Made by a program: the position numbers and the translations under genes
Assembly (NCBI RefSeq): GCF_004310295.1
Contig: NZ_SISB01000009.1
Location: 1-64,000 of the forward strand
From: Pseudomonas sp. BGI-2
GTDB lineage: Bacteria > Pseudomonadota > Gammaproteobacteria > Pseudomonadales > Pseudomonadaceae
DNA length: 64,000 nucleotides
Direction: 5' to 3'
The notes under the pieces: model-generated
Database searches by the model: none
Seen by the model: only the letters and a program-made list of their open reading frames with translations
What the model was told of the DNA's origin: nothing
In this document: positions 26,055 to 35,145 of the stretch, in pieces
Layout: the number at the start of each line of letters is the position of its first letter
Position numbering within the stretch: position 1 is the first letter of the stretch

Positions 26055-26981
26055 ATGACTTCCAAGCTGGAACAACTCAAACAAATGACCACCGTAGTTG
26101 CCGACACCGGCGACTTCGAAGCTATCGCTCGCGTAAAACCCGTCGACGCTACCACCAACCCTTCCCTGCTGCTGAAAGCCGCTGCCATCCCCGGTTATGC
26201 CGAGTTGCTGAACGCCTGCGTTCACGACTGCAAGGGCGATGTGGGCCTGGCCAGCGACCGTTTTGGCGTGGCGGTAGGCCAAGAGATTCTGAAGGTTGTA
26301 CCGGGCCGAATTTCCACTGAAGTGGATGCGCGCCTTTCGTTCGACACTGACGCCGTATTGAAGCGTGCGCACCGTCTGATCGAGCTGTACGACAAGGCCG
26401 GCATTGGCCGCGACCGCGTGCTGATCAAAATCGCCTCCACCTGGGAAGGCATCCGCGCCGCCGAGAAGCTTGAAAAGGAAGGCATTCAGACCAACCTGAC
26501 GCTGCTGTTCTCGTTTGCTCAGGCTGCGGCCTGTGCTGACGCCGGGGTATTCCTGATTTCGCCGTTCGTAGGTCGCATCTACGACTGGTACAAGAAGGCT
26601 AACGGCAACGACTACACTGGCGCGGATGATCCGGGCGTGCAGTCGGTGACGCGTATCTACAACTACTACAAGGCCAATGACTACAAGACTGTGGTCATGG
26701 GCGCGAGCTTTCGTAACCTCAATCAGATCGAGCAGTTGGCTGGGTGTGATCGCCTGACCATCAGCCCGGACCTGCTGGAGAAGCTGGCGGCGGACACTGG
26801 CAAGCTGGAGCGCAAGTTGGCTCCGGGCCATGCGGGTGAGGCGCGCTTGAGCCTGAATGAAGCGCAGTTCCGTTGGTTGTCCAACGAGGATGCGATGGCG
26901 ACCGAGAAACTGGCTGAGGGGATTCGTCAGTTCGCCCGCGACCAGGAAAAACTCGAAGCACTGCTGCAAGCCAAGCTCTGA
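26055..26981 (+). CDS. tal: Transaldolase
   Basis: Pentose-phosphate pathway enzyme moving a dihydroxyacetone unit between sugar phosphates. Class 1 (TalB-like) with [13 protein letters not shown] near residue 31, the Schiff-base Lys125 in [10 protein letters not shown], and ASFRNLNQI near 218. 308 residues, as is usual in Pseudomonas. ATG26055 ([10 protein letters not shown]) is the family start; an in-frame ATG at 25998 adds 19 unlike residues. A strong terminator follows. Confidence 0.97.
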   Translation: MTSKLEQLKQMTTVVADTGDFEAIARVKPVDATTNPSLLLKAAAIPGYAELLNACVHDCKGDVGLASDRFGVAVGQEILKVVPGRISTEVDARLSFDTDAVLKRAHRLIELYDKAGIGRDRVLIKIASTWEGIRAAEKLEKEGIQTNLTLLFSFAQAAACADAGVFLISPFVGRIYDWYKKANGNDYTGADDPGVQSVTRIYNYYKANDYKTVVMGASFRNLNQIEQLAGCDRLTISPDLLEKLAADTGKLERKLAPGHAGEARLSLNEAQFRWLSNEDAMATEKLAEGIRQFARDQEKLEALLQAKL

Positions 26982-26997
26982 TTCAGTAAGCAAATGC

Positions 26998-27033
26998 AAA
27001 AAAGGGCGAACCTTAACGGGTTCGCCCTTTTTT
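26998..27033 (+). terminator. Intrinsic terminator after tal
   Basis: GGGCGAACC and GGTTCGCCC pair around a short loop, flanked by an A run before and a T run after, 17 bases past the tal stop. Confidence 0.93.
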
Positions 27034-27065
27034 ATGCTTTGAATTTGGGGAGTTTGTTATGTCGC

Positions 27066-27091
27066 CATCGCGGGCAAGCCTCGCTCCTACA
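27066..27091. repeat. Single REP element
   Basis: ATCGCGGGCAAGCCTCGCTC followed by CTACA matches one arm of the paired REP elements elsewhere in this window; no partner arm is present here. Confidence 0.7.
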
Positions 27092-27095
27092 AGGA

Positions 27096-27578
27096 TCAAT
27101 GACGCTCTAAAGCATTCACCAAATCATGGAAAGCTTCACGATTGGAGTCGTTCAGGCCCATGAGGATTTTGTGTGCTTCAAGCACTTTGATCCGCACGAC
27201 TTCTTCGGACTGATCCTGGTCTGGCAGGTCGGTCAGGCATTCGGGGCACGGGATCGGGCGGTCAACGATGTTGAACACTTGCTCGAAACCCATGGACTGC
27301 AGCAGACGGGTGATGTCTTCGTGGGTGGTGACGACGGTCGGCAGCAGGCCAACCTTTTGCCGCGACAGGATCGACAGTTTGGCCAGCAGGCCAAGGGTGG
27401 TGCTGTCGATGCTGCGGGTTTCGGTCAGGTCGATCACGATCGCGTTGAAGTTCAACGCGGTGAAGATCCGCTCAATAGTCGCATCCAATGCCGAACACAG
27501 GGTCAGGCGAACTTCACCGACGAACTTCAGGACGAAGGTGCCATCCTGCTCGGCGAACTGGATTCTACCGGTACTCAT
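27096..27578 (-). CDS. hsbA: STAS-domain anti-sigma factor antagonist HsbA
   Basis: Cytosolic STAS protein that, in P. aeruginosa, switches partners between the anti-sigma factor FlgM and the diguanylate cyclase HsbD according to its phosphorylation by HsbR. The STAS fold is seen in VIDLTETRSIDSTTLGLLAKL, with the phosphorylatable Ser near residue 56. The C-terminal extension (about 105-160) contains a CPEC pair and a helical end, as in HsbA. It overlaps the hsbR stop by one base (TAATG), so the two are coupled. Confidence 0.9.
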   Translation of the reverse strand: MSTGRIQFAEQDGTFVLKFVGEVRLTLCSALDATIERIFTALNFNAIVIDLTETRSIDSTTLGLLAKLSILSRQKVGLLPTVVTTHEDITRLLQSMGFEQVFNIVDRPIPCPECLTDLPDQDQSEEVVRIKVLEAHKILMGLNDSNREAFHDLVNALERH

Positions 27579-28759
27579 TAAAGATTCCTGCTCAACACCA
27601 ACAGGGCGATATCATCCGGCATCTCCCCTAGCGTGGCCAATCCGAAAACCTGCCGCAGACCATCCAGGCTGCCGCCCGCTGCCTTGACCCGTTGGGGCAA
27701 AGCCGCTTCTTTTTCTTTGAGTGTAGGTTCTGGCAAAAGGTCCAGAATGCCGTCGGACATCAGCGTCAGGCTGAACGTCGGCGGCAGCTCCAGCACGTGG
27801 TCTTCATAGGTAGCTTCATTAAAGAGGCCCACCGGCAGACCGCGCCCTTCCAGATAACGAACACTGTCTGGCGTGTACAACACAGGCAACGGCAAATGAC
27901 CACCGATGCTATAGGTCAACAAACCTGTCTCCTCGTCGATGACTCCACCGACCATTGTGACGTGTTTACCCAGCTTACAACTGATCAGGCCTCGGTTGAT
28001 ATGACCAAGGACCTCTGAAGGCTTGAATTCTGGCAATGTGCCGCTGCGCTTGGATTCAAACAGCAAGCGCGTGGTCATGAACTTCAACAGCACGGTAACG
28101 AAGGCTGAAGAGGCGCCATGACCGGAAACGTCCGCCAGGTAGAAGGCTACCCGACGCTCGTCGACCCGAAAGTAGTCAACGAAATCACCCGACAGGTACA
28201 GCGACGGGATGATCTGGTGAGCAAACTGGAACTCATCGATGGTCCAGGGACTGACCGGCAGCATGTTCATCTGCACCTGGCGACCGGCGTTCTGGTCTTC
28301 CTGGAGCAGGTTCAGGCTGGCGGCGAGCTCTCGGTTAGCCTTTTCCAGCTTCTCGCGGTAGCGCTGGTTTTCCAGCAGCAGGCGCGCGCGATCCAGGGCC
28401 CGGCGCACAGAGTGCTCGAGCACAGCCAAATCTTCGAGAGGCTTGATCAGGTAGTCCGCCGCGCCCAGGCGCAGGGCCTCGACCGCGTCGTTCATCACGC
28501 CGGCACCCGAAACCACGATCACCGGGGTTTGCGGCGACAGCTCGGTGACCTGGCGAATGAGTTCGAGTCCGCCCATCTGCGGCATGCGCAGATCGCAGAT
28601 GACCAAGTCGGGCTTGTCTTGCTCGAATACCTGAAGTCCCTGCTGGCCATTGCTGGCCTGCAGGACACTGAAACCACTGTCTTCCAAGTAGGCCGCGAGG
28701 CTCGCGCGCACTACTTCGTCATCATCGATTATCAGCAGCGTGGCACTGGTTTTTGGCAT
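27578..28759 (-). CDS. hsbR: Response regulator with PP2C phosphatase domain HsbR
   Basis: Controls HsbA by dephosphorylation (PP2C/SpoIIE domain); HsbR also has kinase activity in P. aeruginosa. The N-terminal receiver has IDDDE at 11-15, phospho-acceptor Asp56 (CDLRMP) and the IKPLED Lys. A helical linker with a coiled coil (about 130-165) leads to the PP2C domain with FYLADVSGHGASSAF and MSDGILDLLPEP. ATG28759 (MPKTSATLL) gives the family's 394 residues; the frame extends to 28888 without family-like sequence. It forms an operon with hsbA and links to flagellar and biofilm control. Confidence 0.92.
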   Translation of the reverse strand: MPKTSATLLIIDDDEVVRASLAAYLEDSGFSVLQASNGQQGLQVFEQDKPDLVICDLRMPQMGGLELIRQVTELSPQTPVIVVSGAGVMNDAVEALRLGAADYLIKPLEDLAVLEHSVRRALDRARLLLENQRYREKLEKANRELAASLNLLQEDQNAGRQVQMNMLPVSPWTIDEFQFAHQIIPSLYLSGDFVDYFRVDERRVAFYLADVSGHGASSAFVTVLLKFMTTRLLFESKRSGTLPEFKPSEVLGHINRGLISCKLGKHVTMVGGVIDEETGLLTYSIGGHLPLPVLYTPDSVRYLEGRGLPVGLFNEATYEDHVLELPPTFSLTLMSDGILDLLPEPTLKEKEAALPQRVKAAGGSLDGLRQVFGLATLGEMPDDIALLVLSRNL

Positions 28760-29035
28760 GTGGGCAAACGGCGCCAGAATTAGGTTGGCGTAGCAGGCAG
28801 GGGTTTTGTCCCGGCTCACACTACTGGATTCGCTTTCTAGCCTCTCTACTGCACCGTTTTCGAGCGTTTGCCCTACACACAGGTTCACCAGAGGTGCCCT
28901 TCTAAGGCGCAGACGGTACTCCCATCCGCGGGGCGTTTCAAGCTCACGCCGATGGTCGCTTGACGTCTTTACTTGTCAAATCACCGGGAGTTATAAGAAC
29001 AGGTAAAACCGTAACCCTATGGAAGGATGAAGCCC

Positions 29036-29335
29036 ATGAGTCAAACCGATCGGGACTACAGCGAAAAGCGCGATTTCATCCGCATGCGGGTCGATGCCGA
29101 TGTGTCGCTGATTCACGAAGGCGATGAGGTGCCAGCCGTCTGCATCGACCTTTCCAGCAGCGGTATGCAGGTTGAGGCACCCCGCCTGTTCAAGGTCGGG
29201 GACCGGATCAGCGTGCGCATCGACTCCGATCACGCAGCGCTCAAAGGGCTTGAGGCCGATACCGAAGTGGTGAGGGTGAAAGAACAGGACGGTGGCACTC
29301 AGAAACTCGGGCTTACAATCTTGAAGATGAAATAA
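29036..29335 (+). CDS. Small PilZ-domain protein
   Basis: Probable c-di-GMP receptor consisting of one PilZ domain. It has the RxxxR motif (KRDFIRM) and the DLSSSG form of the (D/N)xSxxG motif, which together bind c-di-GMP. ATG29036 has GGAAGG 9 bases upstream, whereas an ATG at 29027 abuts that site and is too close. It is 99 residues, divergent from hsbR and convergent with mlaA, with a hairpin terminator between. Confidence 0.92.
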   Translation: MSQTDRDYSEKRDFIRMRVDADVSLIHEGDEVPAVCIDLSSSGMQVEAPRLFKVGDRISVRIDSDHAALKGLEADTEVVRVKEQDGGTQKLGLTILKMK

Positions 29336-29353
29336 GCCCGGATCCAAACGAAA

Positions 29354-29381
29354 GAAGGCGGCCGATTGGCCGCCTTCTTCA
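29354..29381. terminator. Bidirectional terminator, PilZ gene/mlaA
   Basis: GAAGGCGGCC and GGCCGCCTTC form a 10-bp stem with a GATT loop between convergent genes; T-rich tracts follow on both strands. Confidence 0.85.
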
Positions 29382-29396
29382 TTTTACTGGTCGAGA

Positions 29397-30086
29397 TCAA
29401 AAATCGTCTTCGACCTGGCCGTCTTTGACTTTGAACTCGCGGTTCTGCAAGTACGCATTGCGGATGAAGGTGTACTTGTCGCCGCTGATTAACTTCTCGC
29501 TCGACAGCAAGCTGGCGCGGGTGTCGACGATATTCAGGCCGAAGACCGAGTTACGCACCGGCACGTCGTTGATGTAGCGGTACGGGCCGGTGTAGCCGTC
29601 GACGAACTTGGAAGGTGCATCACGCAAGGTGCTTGGGCCCATCAGCGGCAACATCACGTACGGACCGCTGCCCACACCCCAGTAACCGAGCGTCTGGCCG
29701 AAGTCTTCGTCGCTACGATTCAGGCCCATTTGGGTGCCGACATCGAAGAAGCCCAGCAGGCCGAAGGTGGTGTTGAAGATCAGACGCGCGGTGTCTACGC
29801 CCGCTGCAGCAGGTTTGACCTGCAAGACATTGTTGGCAAGGTTGGTAACATCACCGACGTTGCGGAACATGTTGTGAATGCCGTCTTCCAGGAACTGCGG
29901 CGTCACAAACTCATAGCCTTGAGCGATTGGCTTCAGTGCGTAAGTGTCGACGAAGTCGTTGAACTGGAAGATAGGACGGTTGACGCTTTCCCAAGGGTCT
30001 TCTTCCGTGGCAGCCTGGGCTGCGAACGGAACCAGCAAAACGCTGGCACACACACAAAGCTGAGCTAGACGATTGCTCCAGCGCAT
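29397..30086 (-). CDS. mlaA: Outer-membrane lipid asymmetry protein MlaA (VacJ)
   Basis: Outer-membrane component that removes phospholipids from the outer leaflet and passes them to MlaC. After the signal peptide it shows DPWESVNRPIFQFND, FRNVGDVTNLANNVLQ, FGQTLGYWGVGSGPYVMLPL and GPSTLRDA, all typical. ATG30086 follows AAGGAG. Unlike E. coli MlaA, no lipobox Cys is seen at the cleavage site: the signal ends AQA before ATEEDPWE, and the two Cys lie inside the signal region. It may thus be a non-lipidated form. Confidence 0.93.
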   Translation of the reverse strand: MRWSNRLAQLCVCASVLLVPFAAQAATEEDPWESVNRPIFQFNDFVDTYALKPIAQGYEFVTPQFLEDGIHNMFRNVGDVTNLANNVLQVKPAAAGVDTARLIFNTTFGLLGFFDVGTQMGLNRSDEDFGQTLGYWGVGSGPYVMLPLMGPSTLRDAPSKFVDGYTGPYRYINDVPVRNSVFGLNIVDTRASLLSSEKLISGDKYTFIRNAYLQNREFKVKDGQVEDDF

Positions 30087-30286
30087 AGAAAACTCCTTGG
30101 ATTGTACTGGCAAGGGCGCTTGGCCCAGGCGATAAGCTGGCTAGTATAAGACGGAAAAGCCGATTTAGGGCAGCCTCGCAAGTGATGGCCTACGGATGAT
30201 TCGTCCTGATTGATAGCGCTTCACATCAGTGTCACTCAACTGTCACCGGCGGCGCATAGCCTTGTCACTATTTCAGGGACGTTGAT

Positions 30287-30907
30287 ATGCCGCACGCCGA
30301 AACCTTGCCCCTCGCTGCACCCAGCCTGACCGCCGTACTGTTCGGGCTCAGTGGTTGCCTGGTGGATTTCGGCGCCCGGATGCGCCAGCACGATACTCAC
30401 ACGCCCGAGCACGCCGAGGTCACGCCCGGCGCGCTGGACAGTCTGAACAGCTTGCAGCGCCAGCAGATTCCTTGCGCCTGGCTCGACGAGTTGCCCCCGG
30501 CCGTCAGCCATTCCCTGGCCGGCGCCCTGCCGGCGTGGATCAAACCTTCGCAACACCCCGCAACAATCAATCCGTGGCCGGCGCCGAACGCTTGCTGGCA
30601 AGCGTTAATGGCATTGAATGTCGAACAACTCGATGGTTGCGTACTGGTCAGCGGCGAACCGCGATTGCTGCAATCGGGACTGAATGCCGGGCTGTGGACG
30701 ATCGGCCTGGCGTCCTGCGGCTCGCTCTGCGGGTTGGCGCCCAGTGAATGGCAGGCCTTGAGCCAAAAGGAACGCGAACACCTGCGCGGCAAAGCGACGG
30801 TACAGCTGTTCGGTCTGGGGGTGCATTCGGTGATCGATCATCTGGGCGAACTGGATACCTGCCTGGCCGACATCAGTCTGCGTCGGCTCAAGGGCGAAAA
30901 GCCCTGA
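30287..30907 (+). CDS. HAD-like protein lacking the nucleophile Asp
   Basis: 206 residues resembling phosphonoacetaldehyde hydrolase-type HAD proteins. AVLFGLSGCLVDFGAR aligns by eye with motif I, DWAGTxVDFGSR, but the nucleophile Asp is replaced by Gly, so usual catalysis is unlikely. The C-terminus ELDTCLADISLRRLKGEKP matches the family's end. An intermediate VLVSGEPRLLQSGLNAGLWTIGL resembles motif II-III. It is a single gene between mlaA and a small DUF4404 gene. Probably a decayed or repurposed HAD protein. Confidence 0.75.
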   Translation: MPHAETLPLAAPSLTAVLFGLSGCLVDFGARMRQHDTHTPEHAEVTPGALDSLNSLQRQQIPCAWLDELPPAVSHSLAGALPAWIKPSQHPATINPWPAPNACWQALMALNVEQLDGCVLVSGEPRLLQSGLNAGLWTIGLASCGSLCGLAPSEWQALSQKEREHLRGKATVQLFGLGVHSVIDHLGELDTCLADISLRRLKGEKP

Positions 30908-31016
30908 TCGAGATCATGCAGGTTCAGCTGGAGTGGATTAATCTAAAGGCAAGCCATAGACCTTTGGCGCGCTGCTGCGGTCTATGCCAGTGCCTATCGA
31001 TAAAAGGAAGAACGCC

Positions 31017-31280
31017 ATGCCTGCCCGCGAACTGCAACAACAGCTCAATACTCTGCGCGAGCAATTGGAACAGAATCCACCGCTGACCGAAGCCGAGCGC
31101 GAAGACCTGCACGCGCTGATGGCACAGATCGAACTTGAGCTTGAACTTGAAACCAAAACCCAGGACACCAACCTCGCCGACAATGTGAACCTGGCCGTCG
31201 AGCGCTTCGAAATTGAACACCCTACCCTTGCCGGAACCTTGCGCAACATCGTGCAAGCCCTCGGCAACATGGGGATCTGA
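31017..31280 (+). CDS. DUF4404-family small helical protein
   Basis: 87 residues, acidic and helical, beginning MPARELQQQLNTLREQLEQ and ending HPTLAGTLRNIVQALGNMGI, which I recognise as the DUF4404 family common in Pseudomonas. Function unknown. ATG31017 has AAAGGAAG 7 bases upstream; an ATG at 30984 has no such site. A terminator follows closely. Confidence 0.85.
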   Translation: MPARELQQQLNTLREQLEQNPPLTEAEREDLHALMAQIELELELETKTQDTNLADNVNLAVERFEIEHPTLAGTLRNIVQALGNMGI

Positions 31281-31297
31281 ACCTGCCAGATGCAAAA

Positions 31298-31331
31298 AAA
31301 AAGCCCTGCTATCGCTAGCGGGGCTTTTTCT
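31298..31331 (+). terminator. Intrinsic terminator after DUF4404 gene
   Basis: AAAAAGCCCTGCTA pairs with TAGCGGGGCTTTTT (one G-T wobble) around TCGC, and ends in a T run. Confidence 0.93.
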
Positions 31332-31356
31332 TATCGGTGTGCAATGCAATCCCCCC

Positions 31357-31446
31357 TGTGGGAGTGAGCCTGCTCGCGATGGCTGAGTGTCAGGCGACAT
31401 CTATGTTGGATGAGCCATCGCCATCGCGAGCAGGCTCGCTCCCACA
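31357..31446. repeat. REPIN (inverted REP pair), TGTGGGAG type
   Basis: Two REP arms (TGTGGGAGTGAGCC at the left; its inverse GGCTCGCTCCCACA at the right) flank a spacer of about 36 bases. The GAGCCTGCTCGCGATGGC arm differs from the CGAGGCTTGCCCGCGAA arms at other sites. Confidence 0.9.
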
Positions 31447-31454
31447 TTAGATCT

Positions 31455-32285
31455 TTATTGGCGGACCAGGCGGTGGTTCGGCAGTTGAACAGTTTCAGTG
31501 CTGCGATACGGGTTGATGTCCAACCCACCGCGTCGCACATACCGTGCATAAACCGTCAACTTCTCCGGTTTCAGCAACCGCTGCAAGTCGAGGAAAATCC
31601 GCTCCACGCACTGTTCATGGAAGTCCGAGTGCTGACGGAAGCTCACAATGTATTCCAGCAAACTCGCGTGATCCAGCGCCGCGCCACGGTATTCCACCGC
31701 CACGCTGCCCCAGTCCGGCTGGCTGGTGACCGGGCAGTTGGATTTGAGCAAATGGCTGTGCAGGCTCTCTTCAACAATGCGCGAATCATCGCAACGCAGC
31801 AGTTCGGGACGCGGATGCTCGTAGCTGCTGACACTGATCTCCAGGTCATCGATGCACACACCCGGCAACGCCACGACGCCTTCGGCTTCAACATCCTTGA
31901 GGCTGCGAATCCGCACGCCAACCGGCTTGCCGGCAGCGGCCGAGAGGTCTTTCACCAGCGTCGACTCAAGGGTCGCGGTATCGGCAAACGGCGTCTGATT
32001 CAACGAGTTCAGGTACAGCTTGAACGACTTCGATTCGATGATGTTCGGCGAATCCGCCGGGATACTGAATTCGCCAATCGCCACCACTGGCTTGCCCGAC
32101 GGCAACAACCACGACAGCTCGAAGCAGTTCCAGAAATCCACACCCTTATAAGGCAGGGATTGCGCCGTCAGGCCCAACTCGGCCCATTTCGCGGTGCGCG
32201 GGATCGGGAACAGCAAGGACGGCGTATAGGTGGCGATGTATTCGCTGGATTTGCCCAGCGGCGAGTGTTCGGCTGCGGGATGCAT
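31455..32285 (-). CDS. queF: NADPH-dependent 7-cyano-7-deazaguanine reductase
   Basis: Reduces preQ0 to preQ1 in queuosine synthesis. The long (bimodular, YqcD-like) form of 276 residues shows [34 protein letters not shown] (the QueF E-x-KS-x-K-x-Y-L region, here [11 protein letters not shown]), [12 protein letters not shown] with the catalytic Cys, and [10 protein letters not shown] near the end. Divergent regulatory relation is not apparent. A REPIN lies at its 3' end. Confidence 0.97.
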   Translation of the reverse strand: MHPAAEHSPLGKSSEYIATYTPSLLFPIPRTAKWAELGLTAQSLPYKGVDFWNCFELSWLLPSGKPVVAIGEFSIPADSPNIIESKSFKLYLNSLNQTPFADTATLESTLVKDLSAAAGKPVGVRIRSLKDVEAEGVVALPGVCIDDLEISVSSYEHPRPELLRCDDSRIVEESLHSHLLKSNCPVTSQPDWGSVAVEYRGAALDHASLLEYIVSFRQHSDFHEQCVERIFLDLQRLLKPEKLTVYARYVRRGGLDINPYRSTETVQLPNHRLVRQ

Positions 32286-32346
32286 GGCGGAAACCTGACT
32301 GAAGAATCAGCGGATTCTACCAGCCTTTACGCCCGCCTTAGAGTGC

Positions 32347-32871
32347 TTACTGACTGACAGTCAGTTTGCCGACCATGCCCGCCTGGTAATGGCCGGGAAT
32401 GTTGCAGGCAAATTCCAGGTTAGTGGCCTTGGTGAAGGTCCAGGTCAGCTCAGCAGTTTTGCCCGGTTCGACGAGGACGCTGTTCGGGTCGTCGTGTTTC
32501 ATCATCCCGTGATCCATGCCAGCCATCGAGCCGTGGTCCATTTCCTTCATGCCTGTAGGCGTGAGCATGCCGCTCTGCTGCATCTTCATCATTTCCTGCT
32601 GATGCCTGGCATGCATCGCCGCATCACCCAGGTTGAATTCGTGCAACAACTGGCCATTATTCACCAGCACCAAACGAACCGTCTCTCCGGCTTTGATATC
32701 GATCGCCTTGGGGGTGAACGACATGTCGCCCATCACCACCTCGACACTGCGAGTCGCCTTGGCCGCCGGGGCCGGCTGACCGAAATCGTAGGTATGCGCC
32801 GGCGATGCCCACACCGCCGAACTCAGTGCCAACAAACACGCAGCCAACACCAGAGGTTTGCGCAAAAACAT
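32347..32871 (-). CDS. Exported cupredoxin, copper-linked
   Basis: Periplasmic copper-binding protein. The signal peptide ends VWA. The cupredoxin domain has the His of LLHEF and, at the C-terminus, FACNIPGHYQAGM with Cys, His and Met spaced as in a type I copper site. A Met/His-rich loop (about 85-125; for example MAGMDHGMMKHDD) adds further copper ligands. It is divergent from copRS, with a CusR/CopR-type box in the shared 150-base region, so it is probably copper-induced. Confidence 0.88.
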   Translation of the reverse strand: MFLRKPLVLAACLLALSSAVWASPAHTYDFGQPAPAAKATRSVEVVMGDMSFTPKAIDIKAGETVRLVLVNNGQLLHEFNLGDAAMHARHQQEMMKMQQSGMLTPTGMKEMDHGSMAGMDHGMMKHDDPNSVLVEPGKTAELTWTFTKATNLEFACNIPGHYQAGMVGKLTVSQ

Positions 32872-32949
32872 AGTCGTACTCCAACAAGATAAGGTTCAGC
32901 CTGTGGAAAACTCTAAACTGTCGTCACTGCCCACAACCTGACAGCCAGA

Positions 32950-32963
32950 TTACAACTTTGTCA
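32950..32963. promoter_or_regulatory. CusR/CopR-type operator
   Basis: TTACAACTTTGTCA differs from the CusR box TGACAANNTTGTCA in one position. It lies between the divergent cupredoxin gene and copRS, and a CTGACA/TGTCAG pair surrounds it. Assignment is by consensus recollection. Confidence 0.65.
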
Positions 32964-33026
32964 GGTTGACCTGTGTTTACGCTGCCCACGGTATAAAGCG
33001 TTCGTTCCATTTGCCTCGAGTTGCCT

Positions 33027-33707
33027 ATGAAGCTGCTGATCGTCGAAGACCAACCGAAAACCGGCCATTACTTGCGCCAGGGCCTGACCGAGGCCGGTTT
33101 CAACACCGAGCTGGTGGCCGACGGCAGCACCGGGCAACAACTGGCATTGAGTGGTAATTACGCGTTATTGATCCTTGATGTAATGCTGCCCGGTCGTGAT
33201 GGTTGGCAAATTCTGCAAGCGGTACGCAGTGCCGGTCTGGATACGCCGGTACTTTTTCTGACTGCGCGAGATGCGGTGGAGGACAGAGTCCACGGCCTTG
33301 AACTCGGTGCCGACGATTACCTGGTCAAGCCGTTCGCCTTCTCCGAATTGCTGGCGCGGGTCCGCAGCCTGTTGCGACGCGGAGCTGTTTCGCCTCAGGA
33401 AACCAGCCTGCAACTGGCCGACTTGCGCCTGGACTTGATCCGCCGCCGGGTGGAACGCAATGGTCAGCGCATTGACCTGACCGCCAAGGAGTTCGCCCTG
33501 CTGGAAATGCTTCTGCGGCGCCAAGGAGAAGTGTTGCCCAAATCACTGATCGCCTCCCAGGTCTGGGACATGAATTTCGACAGCGACACTAATGTCATCG
33601 AGGTCGCGATCCGCCGTTTGCGTCTGAAAATCGACGATGAATTCCCCAACAAGCTGATTCATACCGTGCGCGGCATGGGTTATGTCCTTGAAGAGCGCCC
33701 TGTCTGA
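33027..33707 (+). CDS. copR: Copper-responsive response regulator CopR/CusR
   Basis: OmpR-family regulator of copper genes. Receiver: IVEDQPKTG with the acidic pair, phospho-acceptor Asp51 in LILDVMLPG, and Lys in LVKPFAF. The C-terminal winged helix ends in [11 protein letters not shown] and [17 protein letters not shown]33027 (MKLLIVED) is preferred over ATG33021. The length of 226 fits CusR/CopR. The stop overlaps copS by one base (TGATG). Confidence 0.93.
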   Translation: MKLLIVEDQPKTGHYLRQGLTEAGFNTELVADGSTGQQLALSGNYALLILDVMLPGRDGWQILQAVRSAGLDTPVLFLTARDAVEDRVHGLELGADDYLVKPFAFSELLARVRSLLRRGAVSPQETSLQLADLRLDLIRRRVERNGQRIDLTAKEFALLEMLLRRQGEVLPKSLIASQVWDMNFDSDTNVIEVAIRRLRLKIDDEFPNKLIHTVRGMGYVLEERPV

Positions 33708-35056
33708 TGCGTCGACTTTCGTTAAGCAGTCGCCTGGCGCTGCTGTTTGCGGCCTGTACGGCCGTGGTTTCGTTGTTTGCCGGGGTGTTGTTCAGTCGCG
33801 CCAGTGAGGCGCATTTCATCGAGCTCGATCAGCAGTTGCTGGACGGTAAGTTGATTGGTTTGCGCCGCGCGCTGCACGACGTTCGATCAAGTGAAAGTGA
33901 AGTCAAACTGGCGGATGAACTGAGCCGGCAGGCGGATCTGTCGCTGCGAATCACCGGCAGCGATGGCCAGCGCTGGTACGACAGCTCGACGCACCTGCCG
34001 GAAAAGCTCCCGCATAAACCCGGCTTATCCACGTTGAACGACGACGGCACCGATTATCGCGTGCTGAATGCGCCGCTGTTTGTCGATCGGCCTGACTCAC
34101 CGCAACTGACCTTGCTGCTGGACATCACCCATCACCAGCACTTTCTGCAACGCATGCAGCGCCTGATCTGGCTGACCGTCGGTTTGTCAGCCCTGGCCAC
34201 CGCGTTGCTCGGTGCATGGGCGGCGCGCAGTGGCTTGCGCCCGTTGCGGCGCATGAGTGCGATCGCCAGCGGCGTTTCGGCGCAATCGCTAAACGCCCGG
34301 CTCCCCGAAGAGAATATGCCGTCGGAACTCACCGAATTGGCCCACAGCTTCAACGCCATGCTCGGACGCCTGGACGACTCTTTTCAGCGGCTATCGGCCT
34401 TCTCTGCCGACATTGCCCATGAGCTGCGCACACCCCTGTCGAATCTGCTGACCCACACCCAGGTCACCCTCACCCGCCCTCGGCCTATCGACGATTACCG
34501 GGAAGCGCTGCACAGCAACCTCGAAGAACTGCAATGGATGGCGCAACTGGTCAACGACATGTTGTACCTGGCAAAGGCTGACCATGGGTTGCTGACGCCC
34601 AAGCGGGAATCCCTGGAGCTGGCAGAGGAAGCGGATGTGTTGCTGGAATTTTTTGCGCCGCTGGCTGAAGACGCCCGAGTGACGTTGAGCCGCGAGGGCA
34701 GCGCGCAGATGGAGGGTGACCGCAGTATGTTGCGGCGGGCGCTGTCCAATTTGCTGGATAACGCGTTGCGGTTTACGCCCGCTGATGGAGAGGTGCGGGT
34801 GCGGATTGTTGATCAGGTCAAAGGCTTGAGTTTGACGATTGAGAACAGCGGGGACGGGATTGACGGGGCGTTGCTGCCGAGATTGTTTGACCGGTTTTAT
34901 CGCGCCGATCCGGCGCGTCAGGAAGGTAGCAGTGAGCATGCAGGGTTGGGGTTAGCGATTACCCAGTCGATCATCCGAGCCCATGGTGGGCAGATTCGGT
35001 GTGAATCGGAGAATGGGTGGACGCGGTTTGTGATTGACATGCCCAAGGGAGAATGA
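33707..35056 (+). CDS. copS: Copper-sensing histidine kinase CopS/CusS
   Basis: Inner-membrane sensor that phosphorylates CopR in response to copper. Two membrane helices (about 8-28 and 145-165) flank a periplasmic sensor domain. A HAMP region (GLRPLRRMSAIA) is followed by the phospho-acceptor SADIAHELRTPLSN and the ATPase boxes NLLDNALRFT, NSGDGID and HAGLGLAI. 449 residues, CusS type. Coupled to copR. Confidence 0.93.
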   Translation: MRRLSLSSRLALLFAACTAVVSLFAGVLFSRASEAHFIELDQQLLDGKLIGLRRALHDVRSSESEVKLADELSRQADLSLRITGSDGQRWYDSSTHLPEKLPHKPGLSTLNDDGTDYRVLNAPLFVDRPDSPQLTLLLDITHHQHFLQRMQRLIWLTVGLSALATALLGAWAARSGLRPLRRMSAIASGVSAQSLNARLPEENMPSELTELAHSFNAMLGRLDDSFQRLSAFSADIAHELRTPLSNLLTHTQVTLTRPRPIDDYREALHSNLEELQWMAQLVNDMLYLAKADHGLLTPKRESLELAEEADVLLEFFAPLAEDARVTLSREGSAQMEGDRSMLRRALSNLLDNALRFTPADGEVRVRIVDQVKGLSLTIENSGDGIDGALLPRLFDRFYRADPARQEGSSEHAGLGLAITQSIIRAHGGQIRCESENGWTRFVIDMPKGE

Positions 35057-35075
35057 GGCCAGCAGGTCCGGCCCC

Positions 35076-35131
35076 TTCGCGGGCAAGCCTCGCTCCTACG
35101 CGATCATGTAGGAGCGAGGCTTGCCCGCGAA
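35076..35131. repeat. REPIN (inverted REP pair), TTCGCGGGC type
   Basis: TTCGCGGGCAAGCCTCGCTC and its inverse GAGCGAGGCTTGCCCGCGAA are separated by only about 16 bases, between copS and the convergent lolE. Confidence 0.93.
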
Positions 35132-35145
35132 AGCGGTGTAACGGC

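Noticed and set aside
26262..26275. ops-like GGCGGTAG motif
   Set aside because: It lies inside the coding sequence of tal, not in an EPS leader, so an RfaH role is not supported.
25872..26999. Minus-strand open frame opposite tal
   Set aside because: Shadow of the conserved tal gene with no recognisable motif.
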